Of a DNA stretch of 64,000 bases, positions 42,730 through 54,103 are shown piece after piece. The notes beneath the pieces were generated by a model. The model was given only the letters and a program-made list of their open reading frames with translations, ran no database searches and was not told the DNA's origin. Both the position numbers and the translations under genes were made by a program. The DNA lies in the NCBI GenBank assembly GCA_002794785.1, contig NBBA01000014.1, forward strand, positions 1 through 64,000. Reading direction: 5' to 3'. Source of the stretch: Coniferiporia sulphurascens. Lineage: Eukaryota > Basidiomycota > Agaricomycetes > Hymenochaetales > Hymenochaetaceae. Numbering within the stretch: position 1 is the first letter of the stretch; every line of letters begins with the position of its first letter.

Positions 42730-42767
42730 GGTAACAGGAAGACTTAATGTCCATCTAAGCTTCCTCT

Positions 42768-44048
42768 TTAAAAACCCTGCTTGTCCAGGATGTCAAAGAT
42801 CTCATCCTTCTTTGTCTCGTCGAATTGGTTGAGCAGGTTACAGATGCTAGCCGCGATGTCCTCGGGAGCTTGGTTCTCTCCAGTGGGCTCTGGTGTCTCG
42901 ACAATTGGGAACGCATTATCAATGGTACGGACCGTACACTGTTGGCTGGGTCCTTGCTGGTACTTGGTACAGTCACGAGCATTGTGTCCCTTCTCTCTAC
43001 AGGCTAGACAGCGTCCTTCGCACATGCACCTGGCACATTCTTCCTCCGAAAGACGTGGAGGGCGACTGGAGTTTGTTCCTTGAGTAGCCCGTTGACTTGG
43101 CTGGTACGGCCGACATTGTTGGTTGTTTCCGAGGTTATGGAAACGGTTTTCTTGTTTAGTGGGGGTTTGCCCCGGGCCGCGGAGGGCCTTGAGTCGTTGG
43201 TAGATGGCATCCTGTTTGGAGGCCTCTCGGTACCATTCCTCAATGGTGGTAGGAGTCTTGGCACTTGCCAGAACGCATGCTAGAAGGCCATGCCTTAGTC
43301 CTTTCTCATAGATGGGGATGAGGTTGTTGTCCCCAGACATCCCTGCTCGTGTGACGAGGGATTGGAAGCGACTATTGTAGTCGTCTGCGGATCCCATTTG
43401 TTGGAGTGTCATAATCTCCTGAGATGCTTCGGCAACGTCATCCGTAGTGATGAACATGTTGCGGAAGTCGCACTTGAAGTCGCCCCATGTACTGTATCCG
43501 ACGATGGTAGTGAGGGTCTTGCTGTTGGCGTCCTTGGCAAAGGCTGATGCAAGCATTTCGCAGTTGATGGCCCAGTCTCCTGCAGTCCCTGTCTGCATAT
43601 AGGAGAGGACAAAGTTGACTTTCAACTCATTGGTGGTGTACACGTGGCGGTTAATGTGGAGGTACACCTTGCAGCTGGATAGGAAGCGACAGGCATACTT
43701 GCGGTCTCCATCAAAGGTGTTGGGCCGGGCAAGGTTGATCTCCTTGGGTGCCAGTGTTGACGACATTGGAGGTGGGGTCTGGGTCTTTGGGAAGATGGTT
43801 CGGTAGTTGGGTACGTTTTGTACGAATGTGCTGCTAGCGTCTTCAGCGTCATTGGCTTTGAACCACTGAAAATCTCCGTTTGTGTTTTCTAACCACAAGT
43901 AGTAGTTGAATTCGTTCGAGTTGGGTTGCTTTTTCTTAAAGCACTTGAGGTCGTGGTCCCAGGTTCCTCCGATGAGGGGGTAGATGGGCTGCGGGATGGC
44001 TAATTTCGACAGGTTGGGCAGAGGGTTGGTGCTTGGATGTTGGATACA
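42768..44048 (-). CDS. gag: Element 3 Gag with CCHC zinc knuckle
   Basis: 427 open codons, from just after a TGA at 44049-44051 to the TAA at 42768. The first in-frame ATG is 43766; the upstream part lacks ATG but keeps the conserved protein sequence seen in the other elements. The knuckle CLACREKGHNARDC is intact. It ends with CAG GGT TTT TAA. Confidence 0.83.
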   Translation of the reverse strand, partial: CIQHPSTNPLPNLSKLAIPQPIYPLIGGTWDHDLKCFKKKQPNSNEFNYYLWLENTNGDFQWFKANDAEDASSTFVQNVPNYRTIFPKTQTPPPMSSTLAPKEINLARPNTFDGDRKYACRFLSSCKVYLHINRHVYTTNELKVNFVLSYMQTGTAGDWAINCEMLASAFAKDANSKTLTTIVGYSTWGDFKCDFRNMFITTDDVAEASQEIMTLQQMGSADDYNSRFQSLVTRAGMSGDNNLIPIYEKGLRHGLLACVLASAKTPTTIEEWYREASKQDAIYQRLKALRGPGQTPTKQENRFHNLGNNQQCRPYQPSQRATQGTNSSRPPRLSEEECARCMCEGRCLACREKGHNARDCTKYQQGPSQQCTVRTIDNAFPIVETPEPTGENQAPEDIAASICNLLNQFDETKKDEIFDILDKQGF

Positions 44049-44081
44049 TCAGCAAAAAAAATTTGGGAAAGCTTGTGCTAG

Positions 44082-44641
44082 TGTTAAGCTCAACAGTTAT
44101 GCGGTGATCGACATCGGGGCTTCCTGATCGTCGAGGCTGATAGTTACAGCAACGGGGCTTCCTAGATGTCGTAAGTTGAAGGTGATCGTCGGCGGGGCTT
44201 CCTGATCAACGATGTGGACACGAGGTGCTTCTTAGCGATGTCGGGTTACAACGAAGCGACTAATGGCCGAGTGGCACACAGTAGACTGGTGGTAGCAGAT
44301 AATGGGCTTGTATGAACAAAGAGCACAAGCTTGGGGCTTGTGCTACTGAAGTTACATGCTTATATGCTACTCTATGTGTTTACTACTGTAGCAGCCTGTG
44401 TAGGGTAGTTTACCAGACTATGGAAGGTCATGGAAACCCAAGGAATGCCTTGGTAATACAAGTAGGGCTATCAGTAAGTAAAGCACGTCATGATGGTGCA
44501 ATAAGGCATCATCATGGCGTCTTATGGCACAAGGCGAATAATGATGAGTAAGGCAGAGAAATGGGGGAGGTGTGCTGACTGATGATGATGAATAGGAAGT
44601 GAGTCAGTGCAGTAGGGTGAAAGTAAAGGAAAATTGTAACA
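44082..44641 (-). repeat. 5' LTR of element 3
   Basis: 560 bp. TATA box at about 44359-44365 and the PBS-complementary sequence at 44322-44332, on the minus strand. CCCTT follows. Confidence 0.95.
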
Positions 44642-44656
44642 CCCTTGGTCCTAACA

Positions 44657-47600
44657 GAGAACCTGCGCAACTGCCGCTAGCTCATTGCGTGAGTGGTCAA
44701 CCAATTGCATAAGCAGCTTTCATGGTTGGAGTGAAGGGAGGCCATGAACTGCCAAGTACTTGTCAGCGGTTGAGGCGAGGGGGTGGGCTAGCGAGAACGT
44801 CCATTGCTCCATGAGGGTGCGAATGGCGACCTCTTTTAGTGCGGAGGTGGAAGGTTTAAGGTCAGATGGGGGGAGCTCCATCGCCAGCTTCGCTTCTGTG
44901 TCAGCCCATTCATTGCTGGGGATGTCTGAGTGACCTGGACACCATACAAAATGAATGGTGAGCTGGGGGTACGAGTCCAGGAGAGTCTCCACACCCACTT
45001 TCCAGATGTGGAGGAGGTGGGCGCCAGGGGTGGCGGCCCAAGTGTGGAAAAGGTGGAGGGCGGTCAGTGAATCAAACAAAAAGAAGATGTCCAATGCAAC
45101 ATGCAGTTGTGCCAGGAGGCGGCATGCTACCCAGCCCAGGGCTGTGGTGAGGGAGAATTCCTCGGCGTCCGTGGCTGTGGCACAGGTGGGGGACTCCAGT
45201 CGGCAGGACCGGAGTCGGGTGTAGCCGAGCATTGCGCAGATGGCTGAGCCCGACTTATTGTCTATGTGGGAGCCATCTGTGAATACCTGGATGTGGGGGG
45301 TGAGGCCTAGTTGGCGTGTGGCTGTTATGAATGATTTTCAGGTGTCGGCGCTAACTAGTGTGGTGGGTGTGGTGAAGCGGACTCGGCCTTTTGTGAAGGC
45401 TAGGGGATCCGTCCATGGGGGATGTGTGTATGCAGGGACTTGTTGAACCCGGGGGGCTCGGACCTGCAAAGAAAGGGAGAAGGGTCTATTAGCTACGTTT
45501 TTAAAAAGTTTCCGACCAATAGAGTGCAGGGTGCACCAGAGGCACAGGGAATGGGTTGTCTTTATATATTCAAAGTAGAAAGAGAGAGGGGGAACAGAGC
45601 AGAGGAAATTAGTGGAATGGGGGGAGGCACCTTTAAAGATGCCCAGAATCCATTGGCAGGCCGTGTTTTGCACAGCCTGCAGGCAGGTTACCAAAGTTTT
45701 TTGGCGGCAGCCATGGTACCAGACTGGTGCCCCCCAAGAAAGGACCGAGTGGATGCAGGAGGTGTATAGGCAGCGGAGGAGGAGGGCTGAGATACCATGT
45801 TGTGTGTTGCCTAAAATGCAGAGAGTGATGAGGGTGGAGAGCCCTTTAGAGCGCATGCACTCAACATGGGGCTTGAAAGAGAGACCTGGGTCCCACCATA
45901 TCCCTAGCCACCAGAGGGGGATTGAGGGGCAGATCAGGGTGTTGGGGTCAACCTGGATGCTGGCGGTGTCCCAGCTGTCATAGCCGGTGTGTCGCCATGG
46001 GGGGTGAAAGTGGAGGCATTCCATTTTGGCAGCTTCAATGTTGAGACCGATGGTGCCGAAGAGGGTGTTGAGTTGCTGGTATGCACAGGCTAGAGCGCGG
46101 CAGTTGGATGCCACTGAGGGGCCTACACAAATTAGTAAGTGGTTGTCAACATATGCCAAAGCAGTGGTTCCAGCTTGGTGAAAGTGCCAGAGGACCACCC
46201 CTGCGAATATAGTTGACAGGATGGGGGAGACCGGCGATCCCTGTGGGGTGCCGAAATCGGGTTTGGGGGCGGTGGGGAAGGTGGTGCCATCGAAAGCGAT
46301 GGCGACCTGCCGATCCATCATGAAGGATAAGCACCAGTTGGCCACATCTGGGGTGCAACCGAGATCCAACAGTTGTTGGTGGAGGAGTCTAGGGTGCACT
46401 GAGTCGAAGAAGCCTTGGATGTCGACCGCTAGGACCGAACAGACAAGGCCCTCTGAGTGGGCATGCTCCGCAATCTGTAGAAGGTGTTGGGGGGCATCGT
46501 AGACCGAATGGCCTTGGCGCCCCCCATACTGGTTAGGTGGCAACCAGCCCCATGAGTTGGCGAGGTACTGGAGCCAGTTAGCTATAATCTTTTCAAGGAG
46601 TTTCCCTAGGGTCTCCTTGAGGGTGATGGGCCAGTATGAACGCAGTGAGAATGGGTCCTTCTTGTTCAGCTTCTGGAGCATTATGACTTTTGCTGTCCGC
46701 CAGCACTCAGGGTGGTGCCCCAGGTGCAGACAGTCGTTGAAAAGTGTAAGTATCTCATCGGGGTAGGTGTTAAGCTCAACGGTTACGCGGTGATCGATGT
46801 CGGGGCTTCCTGATTGTCGGGACTGATGGTTATGGCAACGGGGCTTCCTAGATGTCGTAAGTCGAAGGTGATCGTCGATGGGGCTTCCTGATCGACGATG
46901 TGGACGTGAGGTGCTTCTTAGCGGAGTCAGGTTACGACAAAGCAACTAATGGCCAAGTGGCACACAGTAGACTGGTGGTAGCAGATAATGGGCTTGTATG
47001 AACAAAGAGCACAAGCTTAGGGCTTGTGCTACTGAAGTTACATGCTTATATGCTATTCTATGTGTTTGCTACTGTAGCGACTTGGTTAGGTATGTTTGCC
47101 AGATGAAGGAAGGTCATGGAAACTCAAGGAAGGCCTTGGTAATACAAGTAGGGCTATCAGTAAGCAAAGCACATCATGATGGTGCAATAAGGCGTCATCA
47201 TGGCATCTTATGGTGCAAGGCGAATAAGGATGAGTAAGGTAGAGGAATGGGGGAGTTGTGCTGACTGATGATGACGAAGAGGAAGTGAGTCAGCGCAAAT
47301 AAAAGGAAAGTAAAGGAAAATTGTAACAGTAGGCATCCACCACCCATTTCAGGGGGCGGTAGCCTATTCCCGAGAGGCCCGGGGCCGACAGGTTGGATGT
47401 GTCGGTCAGTGCCCCCATAAGCTCTGCATGGAGGATGGGCAGGGCAGCTGGTTGTGTAGGTGGCAGTGGGGGGTCGGCTGTTTCCTGTGGTGGGGGGGAC
47501 ATGAAGAAGGTTTCTCTGAAGAGCTCACCTTTCTCATCATCCGTCTGGGTGAAGGAGCCATCTTGCCGTTTGAGCGAGGGGATGGGGGTAGGTCGGTTGC

Positions 47601-48150
47601 CTAGGCCTCGTTTGGCCCAGCTCCAGATGTTGGATGTGTCAGCTTCTGCTGCTTGGTCGGCATAGAACTGCCGTTTGGCTGTCCTCACGCCTCTTTTGAA
47701 GGCGTGTCGAGCTGAGGAGTGCTGGAGGGGGGTGGTGGCCATCGTGATGGCGGATAGGAGGGTCTTGCAGTGGGGGGACCACCATGGGACTTCCGTTTTC
47801 GACAGCTTGGTGAGGTGGGTGAACAGCTGGAGGGTGGCGACCATGGAGTCGATGACCGCCTTTGCTTTAATGTCCAGTGCTTGGGTGTTGAGCCCTGGGA
47901 GCCGGAAGGCTTCTTCAAGTAGAGGGAAGGTGATGTTGGACCATTCTTCCTTGTCAGCTGGTAGCAGCCGGCGTGTCTTTAGGACCAGAGGAGGGGGCCG
48001 AAATGGCAACAACCAGCGCAGTATGGTGTGGTCAGACAGTGGTGAGGGGTTGGATGTGGCTGAGTCTAAAATAGAGTCGGGGTTGATTGCAGGTGGGGCC
48101 CAAATCATGTCAATAGGGCACTGACAGCGGTTGCCATTGGGCCATGAGTC
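44657..48150 (-). pseudogene. ORF2 body of the 34741-48168 LINE
   Basis: In coding order: 48108-47329 has the end of the endonuclease (PPAINPDSILD, SDHTIL) and the linker (TQTDDEKGELF). A solo LTR interrupts at 46768-47328. Next comes RT (DIQGFFDSVHP, GTPQGSPVSPILS, ALAYVDNHLL, with Asn where other copies have the second Asp) ending near 45338. RNase H is at 44720-45232 with LFDSLTALHL and HFVWCPGHSDIP. A frameshift near 45340 separates RT from RNase H. The YVDN change removes a catalytic Asp. Confidence 0.85.
46768..47328 (-). repeat. Solo LTR of the chromovirus (TSD GTAGG)
   Basis: 561 bp, TGTTAAG to TGTAACA. GTAGG flanks it at 46763-46767 and 47329-47333. It is inserted in LINE ORF2. Confidence 0.95.
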
Positions 48151-48168
48151 AGAGTCAGGGATATGGGT

Positions 48169-49581
48169 GGGGGGGTGCCGAAGTGTGAAGAGCCCCTATT
48201 TAGTAGGGAAAAATGTGAGAGAGAGGAATACATATCGCTACAAACAGGCTCTGTGGGTGAGGGCAGGTTAAAGTAAGAAGCTTAGAATAGGAAAGGGGGG
48301 GTGAGAGTGCCGGCCGAGACGTATCTTGTGGGAATCCGAAAGGCAGGCTTTACTCGAGTGGGAAGGGAGGGAGCATACCTGATAGCTCCAAAAGGGCTGG
48401 GTCCGAGTCCTGGGTTCGAGGTCCGAGCATACAGTGCATGTAATCCCATAGGAGGTCCAGGTCCATATCCTCGTCGGTTGGGTGTCTGTCTAGGTCCATC
48501 ACGGTGAAAGACAGCCGGATGGCGCCTGCGGTGTGGTCAGAAAGGCGGTTTAGGTGCCCCGTCAGTTTTAGCCAACAGTGCAAAACCAGGAGATGGTTTT
48601 TGTCAGCCCACTCTGAGTGGTGGACTGGGAGAGGGTCCCGGGGTGGCCATACACGTCGTATCCATGAGTGGAAGGTACTACAGCCGCCGAGGATGTGGGC
48701 GGTCGACTGCGTGGGCCAGGGGGGGTGGTTGTGCCACCTGCAGTGTGAGATCAGGCCATGTCTACGCTGGTAGGCCGAGTCAAAGCTCAGCCAGTAGCCC
48801 CTGTAGGGACCGGCGCAGCATAGGACCTGTGCTACTGCAGATAGCTCGCTGTGTGGATGGTTGACCGATTGCATGAGCAGCTTTCGAGGTCGGCGTGAGG
48901 GGAGGCCATGGACTGCCAAGTACTTGTCGGCAGTTGAGGCAAGGGGGTGGGCTAGCGAGAACGTCCATCGCTCCATGAGGGTGCGGATGGCGACCTCTTT
49001 TAGTGCGGAGGTGGAAGGTTTGAGGTTGGATGGGGGGAGCTCCGTCACCAGCTTTGCTTCCGTGTCAGCCCATTCATTGCTGGGGATGTCTGAGTGACCA
49101 GGACACCATACGAAATGGACGGTGAGCTGGGGGTACGAGTCCAGCAGGGTCTCCACACCCGCTTTCCAAATGTGGAGGAGGTGGGCACCAGGGGCAGTGG
49201 CCCAGGTGCAGAACAGGTGGAGGGTGGTCAGCAAATCGGACAGGAAGAAGATGTCCGATGCGATGTGCAGTTGTGCTGGGAGGCGGCATGCTACCCAGCC
49301 CAGGGCCGTGGCGGGGGAGAATTCCTCGGTGTCCATGGCTGTGGCACAGGTGGGAGACTCCAATCGGCGGGATCGGAGTCAGGTGTGGCCGAGCATTGCA
49401 CAGATGGCTGAACCCGACTTATTGTCGATGCGGGAGCCATTGGTGAATACTTGGATGTGGGGGGTGCTGCCTAGTTGGCGCACGGCCGTTATGAATGCTT
49501 TTCGGGTGTCAGCGCTGACTGGGGTGGTGGGAGTGGTGAAGCGGACACGACCTTTCGTGAAGGCCAGAGGATCCATCCATG
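48169..49581 (-). pseudogene. LINE ORF2 RNase H and C-terminal part (host of a LINE insertion)
   Basis: Starts in the 3' UTR and reads on the minus strand through the C-terminal region and RNase H (48350-49363, then 49379-49580). It stops at ATCCATCCATG (49571-49581). The same LINE resumes at 63365 with ATCCGTCCATG, so the 49582-63364 block was inserted here with an 11-bp duplication. Confidence 0.8.
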
Positions 49582-50002
49582 TGGCACCTGCCCACCTTCC
49601 TGACTCTGACTCACGGCCTGACGGCATTTGTCGTTGGTGCCCCATTGACATGATCTGGGTCCCACCTGTGGTCAACCCTGACTCTATTCTAGACCCTCCC
49701 CCCCGCACCCAATCCTTATTCAGGAACCACCCTGGTATCAAATAGGCTTGCAACCCTCGCCCTCCGACCCGACTGGCATCCTGGTCCTGAATGTCCCAAC
49801 CATCCCAGGCTACATACCAGTCTTACCACCAGAGGTTCGTCCTCGGGTGGTCACATATGTATCCAGGGCCCTCCCCCCCACCTCCTGGTCGATCCTCGGA
49901 GCCACATCCCACAGCACTGATGTATTGACAGTGGAAGTACAATCCATCCTTCTTGACCAGTAACCACCACCATCAACTAGTGCGGGCAGCTAAAACTCCC
50001 CC

Positions 50003-52575
50003 ATGTCGAACCCCAGTGGATACAGGAATGCTCTACATTCGACTTGACCACCCCTCCCACCTCCCTCATCGGCCAGTGCCGATGCTGACAGGGCCACCAG
50101 GGCCGCCACCAACTGGGTGGCTGCTGGCAACACTGCTGCCGCAGTACACAGCACGACCCCCACCCCCACCCAAATCGACCCAGGCCTCCCAGCATCATCG
50201 CCAGATGCTCTCCGCCTCGCCCCATCCCCTGTAATTGGAGTCTCGAACACCGAGTTTACTCATGCATTCGAGCATGTCAGCCGCCCCCCCTCAGTAGGTT
50301 CCAACACCTTGGAAGAAGTCCAAGGTTGCGAAATGGAGGACATCCTCGAGAACCCACACACTCCCTCGCTGCCGCTCACCCACAAACGGTCGTCCAAGAA
50401 CCTATCCCCTCACACCCCCTGACCCCGCCCTTGAGACCAGTTCGAGCTGCACATGTTGGGCTTCATGTACTCCCTCTCCCGAGCACTAGAGGACTTCGAC
50501 TGGAAGACCCACCGCTCCGGCTCCGCAGAGACCGACCGAGCAGCTGCTCAGTTTGTTGGAGACCTCCTTTGGAATGTCCAACAGACCATTGCCGGTGTTT
50601 TTAGGGACAAGAAGGACCCCCAGCACATCATCTCCCACAATTTGGAGATGGCCTATAACTTTGCAAGAGAGGGGGCAGAAGCCTCCCTGCCAGCGCCCTT
50701 CACCCCAGCTCGCCCCCAACAAAGGACCCCGACCACCACCACCCAACCCTCCGCCCCAATAAGGACCTCTGGAACTGCCAACATGTCGCCTGATGTGGCT
50801 GCGCTGACTAACATTGTCAAACAGCTATCCACAGAAGTCGCCACCATCTCTAGGCAAGTCTCCATGCTTGTCAACTGGCCTGCACCCCATGCCCCACAGG
50901 CCCAGAAAGCCCAGGCCCCCACCACCACCACCACCCAGGCCACCATCAATGCAGCGCCAACCTCCTATGCCCAGGTGGAGGCCGCCCTGGCCCCACCCAC
51001 CACCTCCAACCCCAACCCAGCAGCCCCAGCTCTGGGCACAGTCTTCACAATGGTGACCCACAAGAAAAAGAAGAAGCAGCGCCAGGTACCACCCCTGCCC
51101 CCGATGTATGCCAAGGACCCGACCCTGGTCCTCCTGCCGACCATTGCAATCAAGTCCGAAGTCCAGCTCCCGGCCATGCGCCTCACTGCCACAGCCCGTG
51201 AGTTCTTCTCCTCCCTTCCCACTGCTGACCAGGTCACAGTACTGGTGTCCTCTTTCAACATAAAGGGGAACCTCATGACTTCTTTCGCTGAGTGCCCCTC
51301 CTCTGCCACCCCGGCCACAGATACAATCATTGATCGGCATTCCGCGGCCTTCGCAGCCCATATGCGTGAAAGGAGCCTGTCCCTGGAGGTCAACAAGATC
51401 CCCAAGACGTTCTCCTTCAACCCTGTCCATGTCCACCCCCAGTCCGCACTCCACATCTCCATGGTGCCATGCAAGGACTACCTCTTCGGCCAAAACGGCC
51501 ACACCATCAACATGAAGGCCCTCATGGCCGAAGTCCGGCACAACCTGGCTGTTAAGCTCAATGGTTACGCGATGATCGACGTTGGGGCTTCCTGATCATC
51601 AGGGCTGGTAGTACGGCAACGGGGCTTCCTAGATGTCGTAAATCGAAGGTGATCGGCGATGTGGACGTGGTAGGCTTCTGTGGCGAGTCGGGTTATGACG
51701 AAGCGACTAGTGGCACACTGGTGCACAGTAGATTGGTGGTAGCAGATAATGGGCTTGTATGAACAAAGAGCACAAGCTTAGGGCTTGTGCTACTGAAGTT
51801 ACATGCTTATATGCTACTCTATGTGTTTGCTACTGTGGCGACTTGGTTAGGTGTGTTTACCAGCCTTTGGAAGGTCATGGAAACTCAAGGAAGGCCTTGG
51901 TAATACAAGTGCGGTGATCAGTAAGCAAGGCACGTCATGATGGTGCAGTAAGGCGTCATCATGGCATCTTATGGCGCAAAGCGAATAAGGATGAGTAAGG
52001 TAGAGAAATGGGGGAGTTGCACTGACTGATGATGATGAAGAGGAAGTAAGTCAGCGCAGTATGGAAAAGTAAAGGAAAATTGTAACACTGGCTCTCCACA
52101 ACCTCGACTTCGTTGTCGACCCACACTTTGCCGCCACCGACGACCACCTGCCAACCCTCGATAGGTGCCCTGTGGCATTCTCCTTCTCTGACCCTGACAG
52201 ATCCATCCGCACGCAGCTCCTCAAGCACCCGCAAGTATGGATGTTCGGTGCCTCCCTCTCCCTCTCGGTCCCCCCCTTCCGCCCCAGCCTCACCCAATGT
52301 GAGTGTTGCCAGGGCCTAGGACATGGAACGAAAGGATGCCGAGCCCAGCCCTGTTGCGCCAAATGTGGAGGCCACCTCTCCCACAACCACCATAAGTCGT
52401 GCGCACACTGTGCCACTGAAGCCTTCGAGGGCGACCACTGCCCTCACACTCACTACTGCACAAACTGCAAGGGCGACCATCCCCCACCTACCCTCAATGC
52501 CCCAAGAAATGGCGATACCGCCAGATCGAGGCCGCCATTGAAGGACCCAAAGATGAAACAATGGAGGACTCATGA
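50003..52575 (+). pseudogene. ORF1 of the nested LINE
   Basis: ATG 50003 follows 'AAAACTCCCCC'. TGA codons occur at codon 15 and at 50420-50422; the frame otherwise continues to 51549, is cut by a solo LTR, and resumes in phase at 52093. It contains the AAQFVGDLLWN block, a Lys-rich stretch (VTHKKKKKQRQ), and the zinc-knuckle array CECCQGLGHGTKGC with further C-x2-C pairs. A small indel near 52490 shifts the last codons. The stop overlaps ORF2 as ATGA (52572-52575). Confidence 0.85.
51550..52087 (-). repeat. Solo LTR of the chromovirus, short variant (TSD CTGGC)
   Basis: 538 bp. CTGGC flanks it at 51545-51549 and 52088-52092. It lacks one of the GGGGCTTCCTGATCG units present in the 560-bp LTRs. 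Confidence 0.95.
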
Positions 52576-54103
52576 ATAGAGACATCTCTATCCTGCAGTG
52601 GAATGCTGCCCGCTCTCTAGCCGCGGTCCATTCCCTTATTCCGATCCTTACCACTGACCCATCCCCACCCACCATCATTTTAATCCAGGAACCACCCTGG
52701 TACCAAATCAGTCTCCAACCCTCACTCACTGACCCCACCGGCACCCCAGTCCTCAACGTCCCATCCCTCCTGGGATACATGGCAGTTCTCCCCCCGGCCA
52801 CCCGGCCAAGGGTAGTCACCTACATATCCCAAACCATCCCCTCCACTCAATGGTCCGTCCTTGGAGCCGCCTCCTCTGGCACCAACATCCTCACCATCGA
52901 AATCCGATCACACCTGACGATCCGCCTGTGCAACTACTACAGCATGCATGCACCACACCGCACCACTGCCACCCCCCTCTACCCAGGTGAGTCATTCCTC
53001 TTTACAATCCCACCGGCATTGGCCTCCACACTACTTGTGGCCAGCGACTTCAACTGTTGCCACCATTCGTGGTCTGAACTCCTTGCCTCGCAGCAGGAGG
53101 ACTTGAGGGCGCAACCCCTCGACGACTTCTTCCGGGAGCATGGCCTTGCGCCAGCCCACCTCCCGGATTCTGACTCACGGCCCATCGACAATTGTTGTTG
53201 GTGTCCAATTGACATGATCTGGTCCCCCCCCATGATTAACCCCAACACAATAATAGATTCGGGCTCCTCAGCCATCTCACCACTGTCCGACCATGCCATG
53301 TTGTGATGGTCCTTGCCTTTTTGGCCCCCACCCCCCGTCATTAAAACATGCCAGCTGCTCCCGGCAGACAGGGAGGAATGGTCCAAGATCGCCTTCCCCC
53401 TACTAGAATCCACCTTCTCACTACCAGTGGACAACTCCCTCACCCTTGATAAGAAAGCGCAGGCAGTGGTTGACTCTATGATCACTGCCCTCACTCCCTT
53501 CACCAGGCTCGCAAAGCCATCCAAGTCCGAAGTCCCCTGGTGGACCCCAACATGTAAGTCACTCCTCCAGGCGATCTCGACAGCCACCACCCCCCTTCAG
53601 TGATCAGCAGCATGCCACGCCTTCAAACGCGGCGTTCGAGCGGCCAAATGGCACTTTTATGCTGAACAGGCTGACCAAGTGGACGCCTCCAACATCTGGA
53701 GCTGGGCCAAGCGCAGTCTCGGCAACCGCCCCACCCCAATCCCATCACTCAAGAAGAGTGACGGCACCTTCACCCAATCAGATGATGAGAAAGGTGAGCT
53801 GTTCCACTCCACGTTCTTCATGCCTCCACCACCCCAACCAGCGGCCGACACACCACTGCCTCCCCCCCAACCTGCTGCCCCGCCCATACTCCTCTCGGAG
53901 CTTATGGGGGCACTGTCTGACACCTCCAACTTGTCAGCTCCGGGCCTCTTGGGGATCAGCTATCACCCACTCAAATGGGTGATAGACACCTACCCTGATG
54001 AGATCCTCACTCTTTTCAACAACTGCTTGCACATGGGGCACCACCCCAAGTGCTGGCGGGTGGCAAAAGTGGTGATGCTCAGGAAGCCCAACAAGAAGGA
54101 TCC

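Larger units (their letters stand above)
37020..44641 (-). mobile_element. Chromovirus element 3, complete with TSD CCCTT
   Basis: LTRs at 37020-37579 and 44082-44641 (560 bp each), with CCCTT at 37015-37019 and 44642-44646. PPT (37580-37594), envelope-position ORFs, pol, gag and PBS (44069-44079) are in normal order on the minus strand. The two LTRs differ at 30 positions by my count, all transitions. Pol has several TGA stops, so the element is dead, but it is the only one with both original flanks. Confidence 0.95.
35554..44656 (+). mobile_element. ORF-bearing solo-LTR-like unit B (~1,476 bp, TSD GAGAA), split by element 3
   Basis: TGTTAGGAAT starts at 35554 and GGTCCTAACA ends at 44656. 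GAGAA flanks it at 35549-35553 and 44657-44661. Element 3 with its CCCTT duplication lies between; without it the unit is about 1,476 bp. It has TATATAAG at 36850-36857 (about 180 bp from the end), a palindrome at 35571-35590, AGTGGAGC repeats in U3 and an ORF at 35659-36324. DNA similarity to units A and C is weak apart from the first ~18 bp and the coding pattern. Confidence 0.85.
34741..48168 (-). mobile_element. 5'-truncated LINE carrying nested LTR insertions
   Basis: The poly(T)/AATTATTCCTGCAG 3' end is at 34741 and the 5' truncation, in the endonuclease domain, is near 48168. ORF2 is read in pieces: 35144-35434, 44657-46767 and 47329-48108. Removing unit B (35554-44656) and the solo LTR (46768-47328), each with one copy of its duplication, leaves about 3.75 kb of continuous LINE. 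This LINE is older than both insertions. Confidence 0.85.

Noticed and set aside
35554..44656. Reading 35554-44656 as one composite element with an ORF plus gag-pol
   Set aside because: Element 3 has its own LTRs and its own CCCTT duplication, so it is a later insertion and not the internal region of unit B.
50825..51541. 238-codon minus-strand ORF opposite LINE ORF1 (also 1832-2326 minus)
   Set aside because: Shadow of the GC-rich ORF1 frame, with low-complexity Gly/Val content and no counterpart in other copies.
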